Shown: positions 8,672 to 18,264 of the stretch, piece after piece
Layout of the letters: each line of letters begins with the position of its first letter
How positions within the stretch are numbered: position 1 is the first letter of the stretch
Source: Cudoniella acicularis
Taxonomy: Eukaryota > Ascomycota > Leotiomycetes > Helotiales > Helotiaceae
Assembly: GCA_013054445.1 (NCBI GenBank)
Contig: JAAMPI010001101.1
Location: 1-19,867 of the forward strand
Reading direction: 5' to 3'
Length of the DNA stretch: 19,867 nt
Position numbers and translations under genes: made by a program
The notes under the pieces: model-generated
What the model was told of the DNA's origin: nothing
Seen by the model: the letters and a program-made list of their open reading frames with translations, nothing else
Databases searched by the model: none

Positions 8672-9826
8672 TTATTGCAGTTTTAGTTAGGAGTTATTTT
8701 GCTATGTCTTTATCGAGAGTAGTAGTCACTTTCCAAACTTCAGGCTAGAGTTCCGTACTAGGGAGATACAAAAAAGTCTTAGGCTAGGTACAGTATCGGG
8801 GAGTCTCTTGTAACATATCATGTACAAATACTCGTAATAGTTTTCCTTTAGCAGGCAAGGTGTTCGGCTGCGCGCTATCGTATTGTGATACTCGGACTAC
8901 CTAGGTAGCATCCTCGTGGGGGGCTTTCACTGCAACCCGTACATTGGACCTTTCCAGGAATCCTGGGAACGCTGGGCTACAATTACATTTCAACCAACAT
9001 GTTAGAATTTTGCAAGCATCCAGCAACATAGGGTTACTTTCGGCTCGGATTGCATATCCAGGAGCCAGAATTGCGGGAATTGTTCTAAGGTGAACCATTC
9101 GGGAAACGATCGCAGAGCTACGCCTTTTGGTCGTATCTGCAGTGAAACACTTTTTCCCGCCTTCCCTCACCAGACCCCTGGGCGCGGCGACGCACATTCC
9201 GCTTTACAGTAAGGCGAACTGAAGGAAGGCACAGCGGGCGTGGGGAGGTGTATTGGATTTTTTATTATTTTTACTATCAAAAGCTTCTAAATTTCCGAAT
9301 CAAGCAAGCCTTTTTACGCTTAAAGCTAAACACCTCCGAGGGAGCGTGGGCCTCTCCTATGCCTAACCGATCAAAGGCAAGGTGGGGCACGCCACAACCT
9401 CGATGTGTGGCTCGGGAGGTCTTGCGCCCCTTAAATGTAACCGAGAGATAAGCGGGCTCAGGGCGCACGCAGTGAAAGGGGCCCACAGCTTAGTTACATC
9501 GCATCAAGACCAGAAGTCATTCAATTAACACAACGGCAGTGAAGTATGTGACGAAAGTTGGTATCCTGCAAACACAACCAAACGTGCCGCAAACCAACAT
9601 CGCGGTCTGCTAATGGAGGCCTCAAATGTTGAAACGAGGTCCGACGCGGAAGCCATCTTCAAGCCCCCTTATTGCCCCACCTAGCTACAGTTACTTCGGC
9701 TATTTCATCTCAAGCACACTCTGAGCAAGAAAAACTGATCTTAAAAGTAACGCATTTCCTTCAGTATTCTCAAACACTCCTCGGCTTGTAACCCTGCACC
9801 AGCCAACACCTGAGAACCATCAAAAA
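8672..9826. other. Region between MITE and receptor pseudogene, mostly unassigned
   Basis: No known domain was recognised. The minus frame at 8901-9197 is described separately. On the plus strand, 9248-9720 reads as a series of open segments broken by scattered stops, with no family I can name. The composition changes from AT-rich (8672-8880) to nearly balanced (8900-9700), which may mark different origins for the two parts. Confidence 0.4.
8787..9197 (-). other. Unrecognised open frame, possibly repeat-derived
   Basis: An ATG-initiated frame of 98 codons runs from 9197 to a TAG at 8903-8901. The same frame then stays open for another 38 codons, down to 8787. The composition is protein-like, with several cysteines, and reads as a possible repeat-family ORF. 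I recognise no domain. It could be a conserved repetitive ORF, a transposon fragment or chance. Confidence 0.25.
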
Positions 9827-11045
9827 TTGTCGGCCGAAATCCCGCCAGAATATTTGCGTCCAAAATATCTATATGTCTATAACGGCACCAGGTTGCTCGT
9901 CGTTGCCATTGCCATCATCCCGCTAGAGGTTTTCTTTGTATCTCTAAGAACGTATTCTCGAAGCCTGAGCGAGACGAAGAGAGGATGGAACGATATTCTC
10001 ATCTGGCCATCTTTGGCATCATGCTTGGTATTAGACTGTATCGTAATCGGTATCTTTACACCTCCGTCAATATAGTTCAGACAACTAATGAGGCTTCAAG
10101 CAACGATAAAGTTTGGTGGGGTAGGGCACCATTTGATGGCCCTTGAAATCCTTGGACATGCGGACATCGTGATCGTCTGGGCCAAACTCCTCTTCGCAGT
10201 AGAATGAACCTATTTGCTTTCAGTAACACTTCCCAAAACCTGTGTCTTGATATTGTACCTTCGGATCTTTACTGCAAGACCCTACAGGATGGCTTGTTAT
10301 ATCCTCCTCACAGTCATCCTCAGCAACTTCCTAGCGGGTGTACTCACAGACACATTTGGATGTTAGCCCATCGAATTCTTTTGAAACAAATTGATTAATG
10401 GCCATTGCATCAACACCAATGCATATTTCAGATGGATCAGCTTTCCAAATATCCCACGGATGTAGTTATACTTGTCCTTCCGCTGCCACTGATATGGGGT
10501 CTTCACACAAGTGCAAACCAGAAGATTGGGGTAGCCATCATATTCTCCACTGGTAGCATGTAAGCATTCCCCTTCATTTGTGATAATCAAATGGCTGACA
10601 CAAATCCCGTAGTGGATTGATTGTGTCTATTATCCGTTTCACCAACTTCTTTAGCAACGACGCCATCTCGGATGGCACAATGGCCTCTGTCGACCTCATG
10701 ACCTGAACAATCATCGAGCCAGGTATGTATCTTATAGCTGCATGCCTTGTAACCCTGCGTCCTCTCCTCCAAGCTCTGTTCAGGAAAACTCGATCAGCGA
10801 CACTCGGCGGCTCAACATTGCACAGGTACCAAGTCTCGTCGGATGGTCAGAAGGACGCCATTCTCAAATTATCGTCACTGCCGTCCCGGGTACCTGGAAC
10901 TATGAAATCCCAAGGGTTGCAAGATATAGAGAATGATAGTTATGGAGATGAGAGGGGATTAGTGATGCCGCAAGAAGCTTACTTTGGCGATAAGGGAAAT
11001 AATAAGGTTGATTGTGTGGGTTATGAACCAAGATCTAAGGGGTGA
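9827..11045 (+). pseudogene. PTH11/fungal-rhodopsin-like seven-helix membrane protein, pseudogene
   Basis: Homology can be followed through three exons: 9827-10049, 10101-10559 and 10613-11045. The introns are 51 nt (GTATCT...TTCAAG) and 53 nt (GTAAGC...CCGTAG, branch GCTGAC). The order is RLLVVAIAIIPLEVFFVSLR (helix 1), a GWNDILIW loop, GGVGHHLMAL, LPKTCVLILYLRIF, PIEFF-NK, FRWISFPNI, DVVILVLPLPLIW, GSIGLIVSIIRF and EPGMYLIAACLVTLRPLL, then a polar tail. This is the pattern of the fungal integral-membrane family that includes PTH11-like receptors. Lesions are stops at 10205 (TGA), 10364 (TAG), 10382 (TGA) and 10704 (TGA), a one-base loss near 10455, and TTG where a start ATG is expected at 9827. 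At least the 10382 and 10704 stops fall where the family usually has Trp. The TAG at 10073 is harmless because it lies in intron 1. It was probably a plasma-membrane sensor; its ligand is unknown. Confidence 0.88.
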
Positions 11046-12635
11046 TGAAGTAAGGTATTGTGGTGGAACACAATTATTTGGTCACTTTGAATAGGGCGAT
11101 GTAAGATCTACTCCAAGCTGTCTCGTTTCTTTTCATTTGTGAGTATAGTCTTATGGATTTTATGATGCATACGTACGACATGATGGGTTTGATAAGAAAT
11201 GCTACCTAAATGACTAGCTAGAGCATGAGCTGTAACAGTCAAAAAGATATTTCAACTTGATTATCGTAACCGTGAGCCACTTTCAGAGAATTCCTCAGAT
11301 GGCTTCCTAAGACCAAAGATTCCCATTTAGAGGGGCGACACATGAAATCAAGAAAGCGACTCAGTGACTCTTGATACCAAGCCATGCTAGTGTCCAGTAG
11401 AATGAGCTAGCAGCACATTTGCAGTAATCTTATCGCCTTGTCCGCCTCGAGTGCTGTTTTCAGTAAGGTTAATCTTACTTCAAAATTTGAAATCCCACAC
11501 ACCACCTTGTTTTTGTTTTCTTAAGAAGCAAAAACGGCCAAGATAGGCAAGTGCCAACGTTGCCCAACAAGCTGGATTACGACCCGCTTAAGAACCAACA
11601 ATCGGTTGGCATTGCCACTTCTATAGTCTAAAGCGGTTCCACGCACCTCCCTCCCCAGAATTCGGCACACCTGCAGGGAAAACCATGCATGGTATTCGGA
11701 GCCGTTCTACCTTCACAGTACCTGCGCCGCACTTTCCGATATACCCGGTGGAGCATCGGCTAGCACTCTGAATGTAGTGGATATAAGCTTAAGCAACAAT
11801 ATCACACGAAATAAGCAGTCGCGCAGCAATTTTCAGATATTTCTGCAGGTGCGAGGAGGCCACCAGTCAGCGCCTCAGCCTTACGCATCGCTCTACGAAG
11901 TAGCGAATGAGGTTTGATCATCCTAGCCAGGCATCACACTATCATCATCGAAAGTCGGGCCGCCATATCGCACCGTAAGTCTTCGCACCGATGCTTTTTT
12001 ACGGCGAGGAATGATGAAGTGAAGCCTTCTGGAAGTTCTGGTCGTTCACATTATCGCTGGCTGTCTCGGGACACTTACTTCCACTGTTATATTTTAAGGA
12101 GGTAAAAGGCGCTAAGTTATCTATTCTCGATCGTATGTATCTATTATTTATACTTAAATATAAAACACAACTATAATATAAATTATAGTGAAAGCTTTTA
12201 TTAGCCAATATTTTGACTGTTAAGCCTATAATAGCTCTTAAATACATTTATTCTAACAATACGATAATATAGGCTCGTGACTAGTTCCTCGGCTTAAAGC
12301 ATGGTAACTAACGTGGCACCTATCAATAGCTTCCCAAGCACCAACCTCATGCATTGCTACCCCGCGAATGTCACATGCCTACCAACTCACCTGTAAGATA
12401 CAGTGGTGTTGAGGCTCCGTCACGGGGATTGGAACACAATTTAAAGATTCGGGCCCCAATGAAGCTGTCATATTAAAAGAATATGTTATATCACAGCTAA
12501 TTATCGTATGGCCGCAATCTAGCCCTCAATCCTAGTTCACTCACTTCTACTGCCATTCAATCACAATGCTATTCCATCTAGCTGCATTACCAACCGCCCA
12601 CAGAAAATCATTCCGCCCCCATCCTGCTCCACCAC
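11046..12635. other. Long intergenic region without recognised genes
   Basis: No domain, tRNA or complete transposable element could be supported. An imperfect palindrome with arms AGTAAG / CTTACT lies at 11462-11479. Positions about 12100-12290 are AT-rich and hold only chance frames, such as 11999-12247 minus. The plus frame at 12566-12784 is a proline-rich shadow of the opposite-strand gene at 12636-12953. Confidence 0.45.
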
Positions 12636-12953
12636 CTATTGACGCCCTTCAATATAATGCTTCACCCTCCTCTCCCTTACCCCCTGCACTTCCACCTCAA
12701 CACCATTCACACCCCCAAAACCCGTCATACCAGGATCTCTCAACAAGTAGTTCAGCTTTGGGCGATGTCGAGAATGGGATCTGAAAGGGGCTCTGTCTGC
12801 CAAGTAGATCCCGTATCTTTTCGATGGACGACCATGACGATCTGCATTGTTATGGTAGTCGAGAATGTGGAGGTGGTCACGGTAGTGGTCGTCTCGGACC
12901 TCGTCGGGATTGAAGGGGTTGTGGAGTGGGTAGGTGATGATTATTGGTGCCAT
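12636..12953 (-). CDS. Small His/Arg-rich hypothetical protein
   Basis: This is a single open frame of 105 residues with a good start context (ATCATGGCA, A at -3). The N-terminus is MAPIIITYPLHNPFNPDEV. It is followed by a segment rich in Asp, His, Arg and Tyr (DDHYRDHLHILDYHNN) and a Gly/Val-rich stretch near residues 78-92. No signal peptide, membrane helix or known domain is visible. Two plus-strand frames overlap it, but they are proline-rich or repetitive and less protein-like, so I prefer this strand. The function is unknown. It could be a conserved fungal orphan or a chance ORF. Confidence 0.5.
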   Translation of the reverse strand: MAPIIITYPLHNPFNPDEVRDDHYRDHLHILDYHNNADRHGRPSKRYGIYLADRAPFRSHSRHRPKLNYLLRDPGMTGFGGVNGVEVEVQGVRERRVKHYIEGRQ

Positions 12954-13880
12954 GATGGGAGTGTTTAGGGGGGAAGTGCTGTGTGATCAGGTGTGGATGT
13001 GAGCTTATGAGAAGAGAACAGGGTTGAGACGAGAAGGTAGAGACGAGAAGGTAGAGAGCTAGGAATTGAAAGCGATGTTCTTCACTCTTATGTTCTCTCC
13101 ATCATTTTACCCCACGTCAATCTCACCTATCCACGATAACGCTCTCATAACTCATTAGCCGAACTAAATAAGCCCTCTAAGAGGTCCTGCAAACTAACCT
13201 CGCAGAAAGCGGGAATTTCCGAAAGTAAGGCAGCTACGCCTCTGAGAAAATTCGCCCTCTCACGGCCGTGCTGTACCGCGCATTGTCTCTTTATCTACTT
13301 TCGAATCTTGATTTGGAAATGGAAGCACCAACCGGGGAACGAGACTGGCAGACCAGCGCTCCTGCCTGGTTTCGTGCGGTCATTGCCGTATTGAATTGAA
13401 CTTCCGAATATCCATGTGGAACTACGACTGTTATTGATATTGAGGGAGTCTTGTCATCGTTGTCGACTGGAAGTATGTAGTAGATAATGCAGCTTAATCT
13501 CCAGCCGGATGGTAGAACGCGGGATGGAGACATAACAGTGTACATGTCAAAGATCAGGAATTATAGACACTTCTCCTGAGATGTACCTGAAAGCTGCAAC
13601 AGGATGGTGACATAGTGTCATTTTAGAGGATTCTATACGAGTGGAATCAAAGTATAGACAATTTATGATATGAACATTCTATGTATATTGTAAGAACTTG
13701 TTCTCTGTAGAACGGGGTATCTCTACTTTCACACGCTAATCGAACATTTCTTCAATCAAACCCTTACTCCGCCACCTACCCCTAAGAATATAAACATTGA
13801 TATACAATGAGCACCAGCTCAACGCCGTAAACACCATGCAATGCAGCCGGCCATGCTTTAAATCCAGAAGAAAATCTCTT
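12954..13880. other. Intergenic region
   Basis: This stretch contains the upstream region of the small gene at 12636-12953 and the 3' flank of the surface-protein gene at 13881. The minus frame at 13291-13545 (84 codons) has no recognisable features. A 14-base tandem duplication is at 13026-13053. Nothing else was supported. Confidence 0.45.
13026..13053 (+). repeat. Two exact tandem copies of a 14-base unit
   Basis: The unit GAGACGAGAAGGTA is repeated exactly at 13026-13039 and 13040-13053 and is followed by a further partial GAGA. It lies about 75 bases upstream of the start of the small minus-strand gene, so it would fall in that gene's promoter or leader. Confidence 0.85.
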
Positions 13881-14968
13881 TCACAAACTCAAAAAAGAAA
13901 CAACCCCTACAAACAGCAAACTCAGCCCGGCATAACCAAAACTTAACCTGAAACCCTTCTCTGCGCCCGATTTTCCAGCCGTTGTCGTGGCTGCTGCAGC
14001 AGCCGCAGCCGAGCTAGAAGGTACCGGCGCCGTGGAACTAACGAGCCCGCTGAAGGTAGGCATTCCGTTGCCATTGACAAGGCTGTTGGCTGATTGTGAT
14101 TGGAAAAGGGGCGCGGTTGGGATACTTAAAACGGTGGTGGGGTTAAAAGTTGGGATGGCGGAGCCGTTGCTGAGGAAAACGGCGGTGATGGTTGTTAATG
14201 GGCTTGAGTTTGTGGTTGGGGTTGATTGGGGCGCGATGTTTGAGGGTATGTACCATGAGGTGGTGTTGCTGCTGGAGTTCCAACTGCCACCGGTTGGGTT
14301 GGCCATGGGGGCGCTGAAGTCACTGGGGACACTGTGCTGCGGGATGTCGGTGGGTCCCATGTCCCAAGTTGTGAGAGAGGCGGTTGGGTTGCGGTTTGTG
14401 AGGCGAAATGCTAGGTGTGGGTGTCAGTTGTGAGGCCTTGATAGGTTGTCTGGTCTGAGAACTTACAGCCGCTGCAGTCTGTTGAGTCGGTTTCATTTGG
14501 TCCAGCGCAGAGCTGCAGGAATTGTGGTCACTGTGGTGGGGTTAGATATTGTGGAGAACACTGGTGTAGATGGCAACTTACGAATCTACTCAAGTTGTCA
14601 GTAAAGGTTGAAGTTAGAGTGGTGGAGAATGGAATTACCTGGTGGGACCCAAACGACATTATATGCAGTTCCAGATGTCGCATTTTGGAGCACAACATTA
14701 GAGTACGTGCCAGCTAGTAATATTAGTATGTGAGTATTGCGAGAGAGAAGTATACCCACCAACAGAAGTCCCGTTGATACTAAGCGTTATATTGCAGTTT
14801 AAAAAAAATTGATAATATGTCTTGAGTGTCCCATCGAACTATTTCTGCATCGCCAGCCTGGAAAACATAATCATTCCTCGACGGGTCTGGTGTTATGAAC
14901 ATCAATGAGACTGCTTGGGAGATAAATAGAGCGAGAAGAGGAAATGTTGTAAAAATATTGCGCGCCAT
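13881..14968 (-). CDS. Putative GPI-anchored Ser/Thr-rich cell-surface glycoprotein, possibly frame-damaged
   Basis: The N-terminus MARNIFTTFPLLALFISQAV is a signal peptide. It is followed by a beta-rich domain (FITPDPSRNDYVFQAGDAEI...) and, in the last exon, FRLTNRNPTASLTTWDMG. A long Ser/Thr/Asn-rich region with many N-glycosylation sequons comes next, then an Ala run and the hydrophobic tail FGYAGLSLLFVGVVSFLSL, as in a GPI-anchored wall or membrane protein. The exons I can support are 14968-14760, 14713-14639, 14512-14467 (LCAGPNETDSTDCSG) and 14410-13881. Introns of 46 and 56 nt lie between exons 1-2 and 3-4. Two problems remain. The frame breaks in a run of eight A (14801-14808): seven would give IFLNCNITLSINGTSV instead of an early stop. 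The join between 14639 and 14512 is also unclear. The gene may be decayed, or these may be sequence errors. It is divergent from the GH18 gene. Confidence 0.6.
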
Positions 14969-15368
14969 AACGAGGGATAATGAAATGACGAAAAAGGAAA
15001 TTCGTTTCAAAAACAATAAAGGAGAAAACAAGATATATGGAGTTCGAAATCTAGGGGGCCAAGATACAAGGGAGGTACTCGAAGTATATATGGATACATC
15101 GTACCAAAATACCAAGGGTATCCAACCCAGTGGGAGGATGATAAGGCTTCGAATACGCCCCTTTTCTGGAATCCTCTCTGTTGGGTTGACATAACACAGT
15201 CAGCAGCCCGGGAGTCAATTTACTCCAGGTTTTATCTCGGCCACCTGGACAGTTATAGGCAACGCGAAAGGGTGTTTCAAGTGCTGGGCTTGTCAGCCGC
15301 GGTTGGGGTTATTGACGCAAAGAAGTTCGTGAGAACAATTTGCCGTTGGTGTTGTGCTGATTACGTCC

Positions 15369-15392
15369 TGGTTGGTTGGTTGGTTGATTGGT
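15369..15392 (+). repeat. TGGT microsatellite
   Basis: Six tetranucleotide units lie in a row, four of them TGGT, then TGAT, then TGGT. The tract sits in the intergenic region upstream of the GH18 gene and is a possible source of length variation between strains. Confidence 0.8.
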
Positions 15393-15673
15393 TCGCGGGC
15401 GGATGAGACGTGGCGGAGTTCCTCGTGGAATCACTCCTATTTTAAGTAGGAAGATCCTCCATTTGATCCTCATCCAGCTTATAACATTCCGAGGCCCGCA
15501 CATGGCAGGGCTGCTCATCGATAGGGTTGTGTTACGAGTGCTGCACTGCTGTACGGGCAACCATTGTTGGAAACGAAAGGACAGAGTGATCGCTGTTGTG
15601 GTCGCGGGGAAAAATCGGGTGGTGTTTCGGGGCACAGCGAGTCTGCAGTGTCACGGCAGGCCGCTTCTGGGCT

Positions 15674-15689
15674 GTAAGGTTAACCTTAC
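15674..15689. promoter_or_regulatory. Perfect 16-base palindrome upstream of the GH18 gene
   Basis: GTAAGGTTAACCTTAC reads the same on both strands and lies 51 bases before the GH18 start codon. A perfect palindrome this long so close to a start could be a dimeric factor site or a hairpin in the leader. A related but imperfect version is at 11462-11479. The function is inferred from position only. Confidence 0.4.
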
Positions 15690-15740
15690 GAGTTACCTGT
15701 ACACACACTACATGTCCAACAACAACTACTGAAGCTTCAA

Positions 15741-16834
15741 ATGCCTCCCATTCCCCCATCTCCAACCTCGCGCATAGTCATCTACTACCAAACCCAACAT
15801 AATCCCGATGGCACTCCCTGCTCGATTCTTCCCATTATAACCAACGCCAACATCGCCGTGACACACGTCAATGTCGCCGCAATTCACCTGAACGATCCTC
15901 CTGGCAACATAACACTTGTCCGTATCGCGCCCAACACGATGAAAGTCTGTGGTCAATGCTAAACTGTTGGCAGAATGACCATGTACCCGCTCACCCGCGT
16001 TACGTTACTCTCTGGGCAGAGCTTCGAGTCCTGCAGGCTTCCGGAATCAAAGTCCTAGGCATGTTGGGCGGGGCGGCCAAAGGCTCCTTCACACGACTCG
16101 ATCTCGACGAGGCCACCTTCGAAGCATATTATATCCCTTTGCGCGACTTGGTTAGAGAACGAAGCTTGGATGGTCTAGATCTGGATGTGGAAGAGCCTAT
16201 GACCCTCGCAGGTGTAATACGGTTAATCGACAGGCTCAAAAACGACTTCGGCCCTGAATTTATCATCACATTAGCCCCAGTTGCTGCTGCGTTGATGTCT
16301 GACAACCCGAACCATAATCTGAGCGGTTTCAGTTATGAAGCTTTGGAGGTCATGCGTGGAAAGCAGATCGGCTGGTACAATACACAATTCTATTGTGGAT
16401 GGGGAGACCTGAGCAAGACCGAAGGCTTCGATTTTATGGTATCTAGGGGCTATTCCGCAGAAAAGATAGTGGTCGGAATGGTCACAAATCCGGGAAACGG
16501 CAGCGGGTGGGTACCGTTCGAAATACTTCAAGAAGTCTTGATTACTCTAAAGACGAGATATCCCGGCTTTGGTGGGGTTATGGGCTGGGAATATTTCAAC
16601 TCTCTTCCGGGTGATCGAGCTGCTCCTTGGGAATGGGCTGCGCTCATGACAAAAATTCTTGGAGGCAAGCCTTCGACCGATGCTTCCACCTCTTTGACGT
16701 CTGACACCCACGCAAACCCTGCCAAGGGCAACCAGAACCCGTTTCTACTCGTGGACGGGGATGTCAAAGACAAGATCGAGGCTCCAATACCAAAAGGGTT
16801 TGAATATTACTCAGATGGTAGTTTGGATGAATGA
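15741..16834 (+). CDS. Glycoside hydrolase family 18 (chitinase-like) protein
   Basis: This gene encodes a predicted hydrolase of beta-1,4-linked N-acetylglucosamine (chitin or related glycans). There are two exons, 15741-15917 and 15974-16834, giving 345 residues. The 56-nt intron starts with the unusual donor GTCCGT and ends GGCAG, with GCTAAAC as branch site. This join is phase-correct and gives HLNDPPGNITL-NDHVPAHPRY. The GH18 signature DxxDxDxE is intact as DGLDLDVE (D125, D128, D130, catalytic E132). MLGGAAKGSF precedes it. ITLAPVA, WYNTQFYCGWG and GVMGWEYFN follow as the usual barrel strands and substrate-binding residues. There is no signal peptide, chitin-binding domain or membrane helix, so the protein is probably intracellular or non-classically secreted. 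A polar tail of about 60 residues follows the barrel. It is divergent from the surface-protein gene and converges on the MDR gene 65 bases away. Confidence 0.93.
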
Positions 16835-16899
16835 TAATATTTAACCCTCTGCAGCCACCCTCCCGAAGCAGGTTGGCATTCCCTTCAAGCAGCAACGAT

Positions 16900-18203
16900 C
16901 TACTCATCTGAAGAAAGCCTGACAACAAGCTTCTTCCCATCAGTCTTCCGAACGTTGAATGCCTCAAGTCCTTTCAATACATCTCCAACTCCAACATCTC
17001 CTATCTGTTCGTATTCCATAGGCTTTATTTCCCCGCTCTCCAGGAAGGTTTCCAGCTTTGGGATCATTGCAGCTATATCATTATTTACGGCCGTGTTATG
17101 TGCATCGCCAGTCTTTCCAATGACTCCTAGTGCGGTCACGTATATCTCGATACCTTCTTTAGGTTCAATCGGTATCCTGTTCGCTCAATATCAGCCATAC
17201 GCAAGCTTTTAAGGGTCATTTCTTACCAGCCGTTCGTCGTAGCGAAGTACTTCAAACGCTCTTCCTGGCTGCACTGGGCAAGTGCCTGTATCCCGATCTC
17301 TGTTGCCATTGCACTGGCATCAAAAACCCGAGAGAATTTCCCACCGGTGATAGACTTAATATCTTTCAACAAATCCTCGAGTGGGTCCTTATAATTGATT
17401 GTGGCATCTGCTCCAATACTTTCGACGAGCTATTCTTAATGTTAGAAATTTGACTTACACACTTTCCATGCGTTGGTATAGTAAGTACCTTCTTGTTAGA
17501 TGGCGAGCAAGAGGCAAGAACTTTGTAGCCGCATAGCTTTGCGAGCTATCCCCCCATTAGCAGCGATCAAAATCCTGAATTCGATCAGAGCCTACCTGCA
17601 CGCCATATTGACCAACGGCACCTGCTGCCCCAGGAATGATGATCCATTCGGAATCACCAGTGACCTCCTTGGGCTCCAAAGCGATCTTGGTGCCACTGAA
17701 GAGACCAAGACCAGCTGTCTTCATTTCAACTGTCAGTGAGACAATTAGATATGGATTTGGCTTGACGTACCAATAGCCCTACTCCAATGGTTGCAGCTTG
17801 TTCCACGGAGATATCGGCCGGCTTCTTGAAGGCAAGATTTTCATCCATCAAAAACTGTAGAACGGATTAACACCCAGCGTGGGAATACCGAATTTGGTGG
17901 ACTTAAATATTCCTGAAAGGTGCCATAACCTGGATGACCAAGTCTTGTGCAACCAAAAATACCATCCCCTTCTTTGAACTTCGTCACACCCTCGCCGACT
18001 TCAACAACTGATCCTGAAGCGTCGCATCCAAGAACAATAGGCCAGGACTCGACCAGGACTCCACCCCGCTGGAAGTTTTCGACGGGATTCAAGCCTGTGA
18101 CGAGGCTTTTCACAAGTACCTGGTTTTTTCCTGGTTTTGGCTTCTCAAGTGTGTCCACGAGTGCGTACTCGCCACCTGCCTTGTCAACGAGAATGCCTTT
18201 CAT
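16900..18203 (-). CDS. Medium-chain dehydrogenase/reductase (quinone oxidoreductase / ToxD-like)
   Basis: This gene encodes an NADPH-dependent oxidoreductase or enoyl-reductase-type enzyme without the catalytic zinc cysteines. I assemble six exons: 18203-17907, 17854-17771, 17718-17596, 17545-17489, 17429-17227 and 17176-16900. They total 346 residues, normal for the family. The N-terminal GroES-like domain includes GLNPVENF and VLGCDASGSVVEVGEGV. The Rossmann domain carries IIIPGAAGAVGQYGVQLAK (G157, G160, G163). Four of five introns have ordinary GT...AG ends; intron 2 uses an AAG acceptor. The intron after QEY should begin at 17906, but the sequence there is TTAAGT, not GTAAGT. The next exon (FLMDENLAFKKPADI) is clearly homologous and in phase, so this looks like a mutated splice donor. 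If real, the transcript would be missplaced into an early stop. Otherwise a short 34-nt intron with donor GTATTC is the only alternative. The substrate is unknown. Confidence 0.85.
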
Positions 18204-18264
18204 TTTTCTTTTCGCTATTTTAATGGTTTCCGAAACAAATGGCCAAGAGACCAGTTTTGCAGGC

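Larger units (their letters stand above)
14969..15740. promoter_or_regulatory. Shared divergent promoter region
   Basis: These 772 bases separate the start codons of the surface-protein gene (-) and the GH18 gene (+), so they should contain both promoters. Features seen are a TGGT microsatellite at 15369-15392 and a perfect 16-base palindrome at 15674-15689. The frames in this interval lack protein features and overlap one another on both strands. No TATA box was assigned. Shared regulation of two cell-surface or wall-related genes is an inference from layout only. Confidence 0.5.

Noticed and set aside
10073..10075. TAG at 10073 as another lesion of the receptor pseudogene
   Set aside because: It falls inside a phase-correct 51-nt intron (10050-10100), so it would not be translated.
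13987..14433. 148-codon plus-strand open frame
   Set aside because: It is the complement of the Ser/Thr/Ala-rich surface-protein exon and has the composition expected of such a shadow.
14801..14808. Programmed frameshifting at the T8 tract
   Set aside because: No supporting structure is visible, and a simple indel or read error explains it better.
2741..18203. A secondary-metabolite gene cluster, because SDR, ToxD-like MDR and transport-like genes occur together
   Set aside because: There is no backbone synthase, P450, methyltransferase or cluster regulator, and the genes are widely spaced with unrelated neighbours.
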